Assembly (NCBI RefSeq): GCF_000526155.1
Contig: NZ_JAFN01000001.1
Location: 4,172,552 to 4,236,551 of the forward strand
DNA: 64,000 nucleotides
Reading direction: 5' to 3'
Origin: Deferrisoma camini S3R1
Lineage (GTDB): Bacteria; Desulfobacterota; Deferrisomatia; Deferrisomatales; Deferrisomataceae
Made by a program: the position numbers and the translations under genes. Positions 7,095 through 13,585 of this stretch are shown here, in pieces (the stretch's first letter is position 1; every line of letters starts with the position of its first letter). The notes beneath the pieces are model-generated. The model saw only the letters and a list, made by a program, of their open reading frames with translations. It did not search any database and was not told the DNA's origin.

Positions 7095-7742
7095 TTAGGC
7101 TAGCTTCCTCGCCATCCAAACCGCCTGTCCAATCACCCGGAATCCGGGTGCCCCCTCCTTGATCACCTCCTTTCCGTAGCGGGGGTTGTCGCTGATGATC
7201 TCGATGCCGCCGCCCAGGGCCGGATGCAGCCGTTTTACCAGCAGCCTGTCGTCGATTCCGATGGCGTAGAGCTTCCCAGGCCGCAACTCCCGTTTGCCCT
7301 GGTGGATCATGATCACGTCGTTCTCGTAGAGCGTGGGCTCCATACTGTCACCCTCCACCCGCATGAGCACGAGCTGGCGGGCCGGGCCGATTTGCTTGAG
7401 CCACTCTGTCCGGAAATGCAACCACGTTTCCACGCCCTCGTCAATCACCACCGACCCGCCGCCACCGGCGAGCTTGGGTTTCACCAGTGGGATGGGGGTG
7501 TAGGTGTCGGAGGAAACCACACCTTCTGATTTGCCTTCCGGTTCGATGATGTAGTCCTCCAGATCAAATGACACATCACAAACCTTCGCCACCCGCCTGA
7601 GAAGCTCCGCCTTTGGCGACGTTTCTCCGCGCTCGTACCGCTGGATGGTCGGAAGAGAAACCCCTACCAATCGGGCGAATTCTGACTGGCTCATCCCCAT
7701 TTTCTTGCGAACCGCTCGCAACTGCTCACCGATAGTCGCCAT
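7095..7742 (-). CDS. Prophage repressor, XRE HTH plus S24 peptidase
   Basis: 215 residues from ATG 7742 with GGAGG upstream; in-frame codons further upstream are not needed. Residues ~4-60 form an XRE helix-turn-helix (MSQSEFARLVGVSLPTIQRY). Residues ~110-215 are a LexA/CI-type S24 domain with the nucleophile Ser in VEGDSMEPT and the general base Lys in RLLVKRLHP. RecA-stimulated self-cleavage would induce the phage. It is divergent from the Cro-like gene at 7873 across an operator region with several GATG/ATCA half-sites. A degraded homologue is at 2797-2946. Confidence 0.92.
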   Translation of the reverse strand: MATIGEQLRAVRKKMGMSQSEFARLVGVSLPTIQRYERGETSPKAELLRRVAKVCDVSFDLEDYIIEPEGKSEGVVSSDTYTPIPLVKPKLAGGGGSVVIDEGVETWLHFRTEWLKQIGPARQLVLMRVEGDSMEPTLYENDVIMIHQGKRELRPGKLYAIGIDDRLLVKRLHPALGGGIEIISDNPRYGKEVIKEGAPGFRVIGQAVWMARKLA

Positions 7743-7770
7743 GCTGGCCCTCCGGGAAAAAAACGCCAGG

Positions 7771-7813
7771 CATCGTTTTTGATGTTGACGATGCATCATG
7801 TTTGATCTATCAT
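7771..7813 (+). promoter_or_regulatory. Rightward early promoter and operators between repressor and Cro-like gene
   Basis: TTGACG (7785-7790) and TATCAT (7808-7813), with exact 17-bp spacing, form a good sigma-70 promoter firing rightward. Three short dyads overlap it: CATC-N6-GATG at 7771-7784, GATGCATC at 7790-7797 and TGAT-N2-ATCA at 7803-7812. This is the expected geometry for repressor and Cro operators. Confidence 0.65.
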
Positions 7814-7872
7814 TCCCACATCCCGCCGCCCGCTGGCGGGAGCACAGGTTACCACAGGACCGGAGGGATGGA

Positions 7873-8088
7873 ATGGACAAGAGGGAGATCTACCTGGAGC
7901 TGATGCGCAGGGGGGTGACGGCGGAGCAGATCGCGGTGGAGGTGGGGTGCGATTCGTCGGTGGTGCAGCGGATCATCCGCCTGGGCCGACCGGGTCGCCC
8001 CGGCACGAAGGGGCATGCTGCGGCCCACCGGATCGCGGAGGTGATCGAGCGCCCCTTCGACGAGGTGTGGGGGAAGGAGGCGGCGTGA
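7873..8088 (+). CDS. Cro/Ner-like small DNA-binding protein
   Basis: 71 residues from ATG 7873, preceded by GGAGGG. A helix-turn-helix is visible in RRGVTAEQIAVEVGCDSSVV, followed by a basic stretch and a helix typical of Ner/Nlp-like phage regulators. First gene of the rightward early operon and divergent from the S24 repressor, so probably the lytic-side regulator. Its stop overlaps the next start as ATGA. Confidence 0.7.
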   Translation: MDKREIYLELMRRGVTAEQIAVEVGCDSSVVQRIIRLGRPGRPGTKGHAAAHRIAEVIERPFDEVWGKEAA

Positions 8089-8279
8089 TGAGCGCAGACC
8101 ACACCACCATCCACGTCCGGGTTCACCCGGAGGTGAAAGAGACGCTGGATAGGCTGTCGGCCAACCTGGAGCAGATGAACGACCTGCTCAGGGAGAACCA
8201 GCGCCTACTTGCCGAGTGCCTGAAGGGCGCGCTTTGGGTCACGGACCGTAGGGGAGAGGCCCAGGGCGGAGGGATGTGA
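8088..8279 (+). CDS. Small early phage protein, RLSANLE-containing (unknown)
   Basis: 63 residues, starting within the stop of the Cro-like gene (ATGA). Contains HPEVKETLDRLSANLEQMNDLLRE-like amphipathic helices, possibly coiled coil. The next gene starts with a related segment (DPETRKAMNRLSANLE), so the two are likely tandem paralogues. No function recognised. Confidence 0.55.
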   Translation: MSADHTTIHVRVHPEVKETLDRLSANLEQMNDLLRENQRLLAECLKGALWVTDRRGEAQGGGM

Positions 8280-8746
8280 TGAACGAAAACCGTACGTATC
8301 GCCTCAACCTCGATCCAGAGACCAGGAAGGCGATGAATCGCCTCTCGGCCAACCTGGAACGGGTAGCCCCAGGGGTCCTTGCACGAATCCCAGGCTCATT
8401 GATCGTGGCGCTGGCTGTGTTCGTGTTTTTGGCCGCGGATGCCTTTTTGAAGCGCTCGGTGGATTACCCCCTCATCGATCGGGGTCTCATCACCATCAAT
8501 TCGAAGCTGTACGTGAAACTTGACGACAGCCTGCTTGAGGCGGTGTGCCAACCAGCCGGCTATGAAGCCGAGCAAGGCCGCGTCCAGTTCGTCCCGGAGG
8601 GCCAGATGGATGAGGGTGAGGTTCTCGACGTTGAAGTCGAGAAACCGGCGCTCGATCGGCGGCGGGGAGAGAAAGACGACGCCCTCAGGGGCGGTGGCGC
8701 GGAGAACGGCATAGAGCGACGGGTTGGCGGTCTCGATGCGGATTGA
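8279..8746 (+). CDS. Possible early phage protein with membrane segment
   Basis: 155 codons from ATG 8279, which overlaps the previous stop. The first ~25 residues are paralogous to the preceding gene and are followed by a hydrophobic stretch (SLIVALAVFVFLAADAF). The 3' two thirds lie opposite the gene at 8396-8755, whose codon usage and ribosome binding site look better. The true product may be shorter or altered by a frameshift. Low confidence beyond about residue 60. Confidence 0.35.
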   Translation: MNENRTYRLNLDPETRKAMNRLSANLERVAPGVLARIPGSLIVALAVFVFLAADAFLKRSVDYPLIDRGLITINSKLYVKLDDSLLEAVCQPAGYEAEQGRVQFVPEGQMDEGEVLDVEVEKPALDRRRGEKDDALRGGGAENGIERRVGGLDAD

Positions 8747-8755
8747 AACGGGCAT
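8396..8755 (-). CDS. Leftward small gene of unknown function within the early region
   Basis: 119 residues from ATG 8755 with a strong AAGGAGGAG site and high third-position GC. The start MPVSIRIETANPSLYAVLRA and the segment ERRFLDFNVENLTLIHLALR look like a folded alpha/beta protein, but I do not recognise it. It is the only leftward gene among the rightward early genes and is antisense to the 3' part of 8279-8746, which suggests an independently expressed insertion (moron). Confidence 0.55.
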   Translation of the reverse strand: MPVSIRIETANPSLYAVLRATAPEGVVFLSPPPIERRFLDFNVENLTLIHLALRDELDAALLGFIAGWLAHRLKQAVVKFHVQLRIDGDETPIDEGVIHRALQKGIRGQKHEHSQRHDQ

Positions 8756-8839
8756 GGTTCGCTCCTCCTTGGGTGAAACGGGTTACGAGGCCGGGCCCAA
8801 AGTAGCCCAGGGAGGGGCCTTCGAGAAGGAGGCGGCGTG

Positions 8840-9040
8840 ATGGAGAGGTTCATCCGGCCGAAGGCGTTGGCGGAGCTGTTGGGGATCGGCAAGAGCAAAC
8901 TCTACGAGATGGTGCGAGACGGCGAACTCCCCCGGCCCTGCGTGTTGTCGCGAGACCGGAACGGACACCCGCGCATCGTCGGGTGGTGGGAAGGGGATCT
9001 TGAGGAGTTCCGGGAGCGCACCAGGAAGGAGGCTGTGTGA
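8840..9040 (+). CDS. AlpA-type regulator / excisionase-like protein
   Basis: 66 residues from ATG 8840 with GGAGG upstream. It has the MerR-like winged-helix signature of AlpA (FIRPKALAELLGIGKSKLYEMV, then LPRPCVLSRDRNGHPRIVGW). AlpA proteins act as transcription activators or recombination directionality factors; in a prophage an excisionase role is plausible. It is translationally coupled (TGATG) to the next small gene. Confidence 0.75.
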   Translation: MERFIRPKALAELLGIGKSKLYEMVRDGELPRPCVLSRDRNGHPRIVGWWEGDLEEFRERTRKEAV

Positions 9041-9210
9041 TGGGAGACGTGATCCGGATCCACGACTCGTCAGTGGACCGGCGCCCCGGGATGGAGGCCG
9101 CGGCGGAGTACCTGGGCCGGCCCCGGCGGCGGGTCCCAGGGTGGGCGGTGGTGGTGCTGGGGGCGCTGGCCCTGGCGGACGCCTGGCTCCTGTGGGTGGT
9201 GACGCGATGA
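9040..9210 (+). CDS. Small membrane protein
   Basis: 56 residues, starting inside the stop of the AlpA-like gene. A basic segment (RPRRRVPGW) precedes one transmembrane helix (AVVVLGALALADAWLLWVV). Its stop overlaps the next gene. Conserved overlaps on both sides support a real gene; function unknown. Confidence 0.5.
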   Translation: MGDVIRIHDSSVDRRPGMEAAAEYLGRPRRRVPGWAVVVLGALALADAWLLWVVTR

Positions 9211-9431
9211 TGGCGCTCACGGCAGCGGAGGCCAATGCGCGGATCGAATCCTGGGCGCGGCACGGGCTCGTGCTCTGGAACGATCTCGAGACGAAGAGCA
9301 CTCACGCCAGCCGCGTGTGCCCGGAATGCCTCGGCGGCGTGCGCGTGGTGTCCCTGGGCTACCGGTGCGCCCGGGGCTGCGGGTGGGAGCACCTGCGCAG
9401 CGATAGCGACAGCGACCACCAAGACCACTGA
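9207..9431 (+). CDS. Small zinc-binding phage protein
   Basis: 74 residues from ATG 9207 (ATGA overlap). An N-terminal helix with a Trp is followed by CPECLGGVRVVSLGYRCARG and another Cys, a plausible four-Cys zinc ribbon. Function unknown; early-region accessory. Confidence 0.5.
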   Translation: MMALTAAEANARIESWARHGLVLWNDLETKSTHASRVCPECLGGVRVVSLGYRCARGCGWEHLRSDSDSDHQDH

Positions 9432-9452
9432 CCAACAACGGGAGGACCCGAC

Positions 9453-9758
9453 ATGACCGTGACCGAACTGCTCCGACACGCAGCCGACCAAATCGAGGCC
9501 CTTGGCCTCAGCGACGACGACATTGTGGGTGGCACGTGGATGCGTAACGGCGCCATGGGAGAGCCCAAGGCCCACATCCAGCTCTGGCCCGAGGCCTGGA
9601 TGCGCATCAAGCCCCAGGCGGCCTGGTGGGAATGGCGTCGCGACATGCAGACGGGCAAGCACTACCACTGCACCGCGTTTCTGGGCCACGGGCTCTACGC
9701 CACCGTGGTGCTCGACCAGAAGCCCAAGGCCGACGGCAGCGTTCGTCGAGCCGCATGA
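9453..9758 (+). CDS. Hypothetical early phage protein
   Basis: 101 residues with GGGAGG upstream. An N-terminal amphipathic helix (VTELLRHAADQIEALGLSDD) precedes a Trp-rich region (QLWPEAWMRIKPQAAWWEW). No known motif. Part of the continuous rightward early operon. Confidence 0.5.
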   Translation: MTVTELLRHAADQIEALGLSDDDIVGGTWMRNGAMGEPKAHIQLWPEAWMRIKPQAAWWEWRRDMQTGKHYHCTAFLGHGLYATVVLDQKPKADGSVRRAA

Positions 9759-9769
9759 GGAGGTGAGCC

Positions 9770-10189
9770 ATGGCATGGGTGTACGTACCACCGACCGAGC
9801 GAGACCTGGCCGAGGCCGCTATGCTCGACCGCGCCGCCGAGCACCTGCGTGCCGCCGTGCGCGAGCTCGATGGCACCTTCAGCGGCGCCAAAGCGTTCGC
9901 CAGGCGCGCCCTGCACGAGGCCGAGGCCCGAGCCGCCAAGCTCCGCCGCGGCCCCGAGCGCTGGGTGCAAGACGAGGCCAGGCAGGCCCCGGCTGAACCA
10001 GAGAGCTGCTCGCGGTGTGGCAAACCTGGACCGTTCCGGCTGATCGAGATCCAAGGCGTGCCCGCCTGGTACCACCAACCTCCAAACGGATGCTGCGGGA
10101 GCTTTGCCGCGACCGATGAGCCGATCCCCGAGACCTACGGCGGCACATACCGCACGCAGACGGCATTCGGAACGAGAACAGGCGATTGA
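9770..10189 (+). CDS. Hypothetical phage protein with zinc-ribbon-like C-terminus
   Basis: 139 residues with GAGGTG upstream. The N-terminal half is helical and rich in Ala and Arg. The C-terminal half has CSRCGKPGPFRLIEI, then NGCCGSF, which together could bind zinc. Followed by an intrinsic terminator (10201-10245), so it ends the first early transcription unit. Confidence 0.5.
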   Translation: MAWVYVPPTERDLAEAAMLDRAAEHLRAAVRELDGTFSGAKAFARRALHEAEARAAKLRRGPERWVQDEARQAPAEPESCSRCGKPGPFRLIEIQGVPAWYHQPPNGCCGSFAATDEPIPETYGGTYRTQTAFGTRTGD

Positions 10190-10200
10190 GCCCCCTCGTT

Positions 10201-10245
10201 GCCCGGGGCAGGGTTTTCCTCCTTTCCCCTCCCCGGGCCTTTTTG
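10201..10245 (+). terminator. Intrinsic terminator within the early region
   Basis: GCCCGGGG (10201-10208) pairs with CCCCGGGC (10231-10238) around a pyrimidine-rich loop and is followed by CTTTTTG. It separates the regulatory early genes from the replication module, a natural place for antitermination control. Confidence 0.7.
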
Positions 10246-10293
10246 ACAACCGCCAGGGCAACGAGGCCCTGGATCCAGCGACAGGAGGCACCA

Positions 10294-11037
10294 ATGCAGA
10301 CGGCAGAGAAGGCCACAGACCTCGTGGTGATCGACAACCAAAGGGCGCTTCCGGCCGTGCAGACGCGGCTTGCGACCGATGCGGCCGGCGCGTGCAAGGA
10401 GATCGTGATCCGGACGGCGCAGCAGATCAGCGGGCGCAAGTACGTCCGAGTGGAGGGCTGGCAGGCCATCGCCAACGCCTTCGGGTGCGTGGCGAGCGCC
10501 CGGGACGTGGAGCGCGTGGAGGGCGGATACCGGGCCATCGGCGAGGTCCGGCGCATCGCCGACGGCATGGTGATCGCGACCGCCGAAGGATTCGTCGGCG
10601 ATGACGAAAAGCTCTGGGCCAAGCGGCCCGAGTACGCCCGCCGGGCCATGGCGCAGACCCGGGCGATCTCCCGAGCCTGCCGGAGCGCGTTCGCGTTCGT
10701 CGTGGTGCTCATGGACGCGGGGCTGGAGACAACGCCCGCCGAGGAGATGGTGGGGGTGGAGATCGTGGACGATTCTCCACGGCCCAACAAGACCCCGTCG
10801 AAAAAGCCCTCCACAAAGAAGAACGCCACGTCCGACCCCGTGGAGACCGTGCGCGCCCTGGCTCGGGAGCAGGGCCTCACCGACTCCGACCTACTGGACT
10901 ACGTACGCGCCGCCCCGGGCGAGACCTTGGCCGACCTCGGCACCGAGGCCCTCCGGGAGCTCTACCGCGATCTCAAGGCCGGCGCAGTTCCAAAAATGGA
11001 AGACGTGAAGGATGAGCCGGCCAAGGCCGCAGTGTAG
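10294..11037 (+). CDS. Putative phage recombination/annealing protein
   Basis: 247 residues from ATG 10294 with AGGAGG upstream. The middle has GRKYVRVEGWQAIANAFGC and, further on, RPEYARRAMAQTRAISRACR. In phage early regions this pattern marks proteins linked to single-strand annealing or genome maintenance. The C-terminal ~90 residues are a linker plus a small helical domain (DLLDYVRAAPGETLADL). It is followed by a zinc-binding protein and SSB, which supports a role in homologous recombination or replication. I cannot place it firmly in Erf, RecT or Rad52-like families. Confidence 0.5.
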   Translation: MQTAEKATDLVVIDNQRALPAVQTRLATDAAGACKEIVIRTAQQISGRKYVRVEGWQAIANAFGCVASARDVERVEGGYRAIGEVRRIADGMVIATAEGFVGDDEKLWAKRPEYARRAMAQTRAISRACRSAFAFVVVLMDAGLETTPAEEMVGVEIVDDSPRPNKTPSKKPSTKKNATSDPVETVRALAREQGLTDSDLLDYVRAAPGETLADLGTEALRELYRDLKAGAVPKMEDVKDEPAKAAV

Positions 11038-11191
11038 CACGTGCCAATACGCGGCATGGCGGGGTTGGGTGATGCGCTGCCGCAAGGCCACGGCAGACGT
11101 GGAGCCCACCCGCCCCGCCTGTAGGCACTACTGGGACCTCGAAGAGAAGCGTTACCCCCTGCGGGAGAAAGACCATGCCGAGCATCAATAG
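11012..11191 (+). CDS. Small four-cysteine zinc-binding protein
   Basis: 59 residues in a different frame from both neighbours, overlapping the annealing-like gene by 26 bp and ssb by 17 bp. CSTCQYAAW, MRCRKATADV and ACRHYW give four Cys spaced as in small phage zinc fingers. Overlaps on both sides and conserved Cys favour a real gene; function unknown. Confidence 0.55.
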   Translation: MSRPRPQCSTCQYAAWRGWVMRCRKATADVEPTRPACRHYWDLEEKRYPLREKDHAEHQ

Positions 11192-11543
11192 GGCGCAGAT
11201 CCTAGGCCATCTCGGGCAGGACCCCGAGGTCCGGTACACGGCAGCAGGCACTGCCGTCGCCAATCTCTCGCTCGCCACGAACTGGAAGGGCAAAGACGGC
11301 CGCGAGTCCACCGAATGGCACCGAGTGACCGTGTGGGGCGACCAAGCGGAATGGATTGGGAACGCGGCAAAAAAAGGCGACCTCGTGTTCGTAGAAGGCC
11401 GGATCCAGACCCGCAAATGGGAAGACCGGGAGGGCAACACCCGGTACCAGACCGAGATCGTGGCACACACGGCCGTGCCGCTGGGTCGCACGAAAAAGGC
11501 CCAGAACGCCGAGCCCGATCCCAACGACGACATCCCCTTCTAG
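11175..11543 (+). CDS. ssb: Single-stranded DNA-binding protein
   Basis: 122 residues, an OB-fold SSB: MPSINRAQILGHLGQDPEVR, the Trp of EWHRVTVWGDQAE and the GDLVFVEGRIQTRKW strand are standard. It ends in the acidic tip NDDIPF, which docks replication and repair partners. This is a phage copy, shorter than typical chromosomal SSB. It lies in the replication/recombination module directly after the annealing-like gene. Confidence 0.95.
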   Translation: MPSINRAQILGHLGQDPEVRYTAAGTAVANLSLATNWKGKDGRESTEWHRVTVWGDQAEWIGNAAKKGDLVFVEGRIQTRKWEDREGNTRYQTEIVAHTAVPLGRTKKAQNAEPDPNDDIPF

Positions 11544-11553
11544 GAGGTGCGCC

Positions 11554-11802
11554 ATGTTGCTGACGCAGGACCGATTGGACCAGGCCGAGCGGCACGCGGC
11601 GGTGCAGCGGGCGACGCTGGGGCTCAAGCGCGCCCTCCCTTGCCCCGGCTGCGGCCTAACGGCCGAGCTGGAAATCCTGGAGACGGATCCGGTCGGACAT
11701 GAGCCCTGGTATCGCGTGCGCTGCGGCTGGTGCGACTGGCAGGGGCCGGAATGCGACACCCCTGCCCTGGCGGTGGCCGAGTGGAACACGAGGGGTTCGT
11801 GA
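11554..11802 (+). CDS. Lar-like restriction-alleviation family protein
   Basis: 82 residues. LPCPGCGLTAEL, RVRCGWCDWQGPE and ALAVAEWNTR match the CPxCG...CxxC...GP...A...WN.R pattern of Lar family proteins. Lar of the Rac prophage reduces type I restriction, so an anti-restriction role is possible, but most phage members are uncharacterised. It has AGGAGG upstream and follows ssb by 10 bp. Confidence 0.7.
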   Translation: MLLTQDRLDQAERHAAVQRATLGLKRALPCPGCGLTAELEILETDPVGHEPWYRVRCGWCDWQGPECDTPALAVAEWNTRGS

Positions 11803-11830
11803 TGAGGCAACCGCTGAAGGAGGATAGCCC

Positions 11831-12055
11831 ATGAAACCACAGACCCGAGCCGTGCTGCGTGCGCTGGAACAGGGCCACACCCTCACGCCCATGGAGGCCC
11901 TGCGGGACCTGGGCGTGGGGCGGCTCAGCGCCAGGATCAAGGAGCTGCGTGACCTGGGGTACCCCATCGAGACCGAGAGGGTCACGGTGCCCACCCGGGG
12001 CGGGGGCGCCGTGGTGGCACGGTACAGGCTCGTGGGGAGGGAGGTGGCGGCATGA
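11831..12055 (+). CDS. Winged-helix DNA-binding phage protein
   Basis: 74 residues. LTPMEALRDLGVGRLSARIKEL is a helix-turn-helix, followed by a beta wing (GYPIETERVTVPT), a common small phage regulator type. Good AGGAGG site. Overlaps the next tiny gene by ATGA. Target unknown. Confidence 0.65.
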   Translation: MKPQTRAVLRALEQGHTLTPMEALRDLGVGRLSARIKELRDLGYPIETERVTVPTRGGGAVVARYRLVGREVAA

Positions 12056-12153
12056 TTTGGCTCTTGATGGTGCTCATCTTCGTACTCGGCGGTCTCGTTG
12101 GTGTTGGCGTGGCGATTTTGTGGTTCTGCCACAACGTGAGGTTGTGGAGGTAA
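12052..12153 (+). CDS. Tiny membrane protein
   Basis: 33 residues starting in the stop of the previous gene (ATGA), almost entirely one hydrophobic helix (IFVLGGLVGVGVAILWF) with a short basic tail. Typical of phage early small membrane proteins. Function unknown. Confidence 0.45.
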   Translation: MIWLLMVLIFVLGGLVGVGVAILWFCHNVRLWR

Positions 12154-12184
12154 ACGCTTGGGCAGAAGCAGACCGGAGAACGGC

Positions 12185-12448
12185 ATGACGAGACGGCGGT
12201 TCGATCCACCAGTCAACGAACTCGAACGCCTCATCAACGAGGCAGACAGGATGTATGCCATGGCTAGCGCGGCCGGGACCATGACGTACGGCATCATCAG
12301 CCTACGCGATGGCCTGGTGAAACTGCACCGCAGGCTCTACGTGGCCGTGAACGCACACTGCACGTGCGGCGGCAGGGGGGCTGACGACCCTGATGCGTGC
12401 CCTGCGTGTTCGGTGTGGCACGCGGCTGTGGGGACTCTAGAGGAGTGA
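12185..12448 (+). CDS. Hypothetical phage protein with zinc finger
   Basis: 87 residues from ATG 12185, chosen for its GGAG site; a TTG 27 bp upstream is possible. Helical N-terminus, then CTCGGRGADDPDACPAC, a likely zinc site. Function unknown. Confidence 0.5.
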   Translation: MTRRRFDPPVNELERLINEADRMYAMASAAGTMTYGIISLRDGLVKLHRRLYVAVNAHCTCGGRGADDPDACPACSVWHAAVGTLEE

Positions 12449-12460
12449 CCTGGGCCGAAA

Positions 12461-12590
12461 GCGCGCTGCGGCGTGGTGGGAACACGCTGAGGCACGGGTA
12501 GGTCGAAGAGGAAGGGCCCCGTTCGACAGGTGGAGGCCACAGATCAGGGAACTAGGCCCTGCACAGCCGGTTCGAATCCGGCCAGCGCGT
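12461..12590 (+). ncRNA. tRNA-like structure with an insertion (possible phage tRNA or mimic)
   Basis: CGCGCTG (12462-12468) can pair perfectly with CAGCGCG (12583-12589) as a 7-bp acceptor stem. After a 2-nt spacer a D-arm-like hairpin follows (GCGTG, loop GTGGGAA, CACGC; 12471-12487). Near the 3' end is a canonical T-arm (GCCGG, TTCGAAT, CCGGC; 12566-12582). Before it, CAGGG-AACTAGG-CCCTG (12545-12561) forms a 5-bp, 7-nt-loop arm whose loop centre would read CUA. About 57 nt separate the D-arm and this arm, the base 5' of the CTA is A instead of U33, and no CCA is encoded. It is therefore not an ordinary tRNA. It lies in a 207-bp interval without genes. Confidence 0.4.
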
Positions 12591-12655
12591 GAGTAGGCCC
12601 GCCAGTTCAGCGACATGAAACCCCAGGGTTTGGCATGAGTGAACAGGAGGCGACG

Positions 12656-13225
12656 ATGCAACCGGACTTCGTGCTGGAAGGCGACCTCAAAGGCGTGACG
12701 GTGAAAGCCAACAACGGCAACACGAATCGGCTGGTGCTGACGCTCACGGGGGAGCGGGAGGACCTCTCGGATCCAGAAATCCAGCAGGCCATGGACACGG
12801 GCAGCGTGTACGCAAGGCGCGTGCTGGAGCTCACCGTGGAGGCTGGGCCCCGGTTCGAGGTGGGATGGATTGCCGCGATCGCCGTGAAGGCGCACCCCGA
12901 GCACGGAACGGTGCTGACCTGGCGGGTGGCGGCCGAGGTCCGACTGGACCAGGTGGCCGACGTGCTGGCGCAGATCGTGCCGAGGCAAGGCGCGTGGATC
13001 GGTGTCAGCGGCCGCATGCCGCGGCGGCAGCTCGACCTCGCTGGGATAACCCACGATGCAGCCAAGGAGATCGAGGCGGGCCTCAAGGCCAAGGGGCACG
13101 ACGTCACGGTGGAGGTCGTCCGGCCGGACGGGGAGACGGATCCACATAGGGCCTTTGCCGACGAGATCGCGGCCGGGATGCAGGCTCATGGCGTCCCGGT
13201 CGTGGACGCAGGGGAGGCCGCGTGA
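12656..13225 (+). CDS. Hypothetical phage protein
   Basis: 189 residues from ATG 12656 (GGAGG upstream; ATG 12635 is an alternative). The first half looks like a beta-rich domain with a repeated hydrophobic pattern (GVTVKANNGNTNRLVLTLTG, VARRVLELTV-like segments). The C-terminus is helical. No motif recognised. Its stop overlaps the nuclease-like gene. Confidence 0.5.
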   Translation: MQPDFVLEGDLKGVTVKANNGNTNRLVLTLTGEREDLSDPEIQQAMDTGSVYARRVLELTVEAGPRFEVGWIAAIAVKAHPEHGTVLTWRVAAEVRLDQVADVLAQIVPRQGAWIGVSGRMPRRQLDLAGITHDAAKEIEAGLKAKGHDVTVEVVRPDGETDPHRAFADEIAAGMQAHGVPVVDAGEAA

Positions 13226-13584
13226 TGCGGCTGCGGGGGCCCACTGCCCGGCGCAGGCTGCGCATGGGGAGCCGAGCGGAGGAGGAGCTGGCCGTGCAAG
13301 TGCAGGTGGCCGGCCTGCCCGAGCCGGAGCGGGAGTTCCGGTTCCACCCGGCCCGCAAGTGGCGGTTCGACTTCTCGTGGCCCGACCGGAGGCTGGCCGT
13401 GGAGGTGGAGGGCGGGGTCTGGACCCAGGGACGGCACGTGCGGGGCCAGGGGTTCGAGGCCGATTGCGAGAAGTACGCCGAGGCCGTGGCCATGGGCTGG
13501 CGCGTGATGCGCGTGACGCCCCGGCAGATTCGCGATGGCCGAGCCCTGGACTGGATCACACGGGCGCTGAGACGGGAGGCGTGA
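13225..13584 (+). CDS. PD-(D/E)xK nuclease-like protein (Vsr/DUF559 type)
   Basis: 119 residues. RKWRFDFSWPDRRLAVEVEG gives the Asp and the E-V-E of a restriction-endonuclease-like active site, and GFEADCEKYAEAVAMGWRVM the following helix-strand. Phages commonly carry such a small enzyme in the RusA position to resolve recombination or replication junctions. It sits just before the replication genes and overlaps the preceding stop as TGATG. Exact substrate unknown. Confidence 0.7.
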   Translation: MRLRGPTARRRLRMGSRAEEELAVQVQVAGLPEPEREFRFHPARKWRFDFSWPDRRLAVEVEGGVWTQGRHVRGQGFEADCEKYAEAVAMGWRVMRVTPRQIRDGRALDWITRALRREA

Positions 13585-13585
13585 G

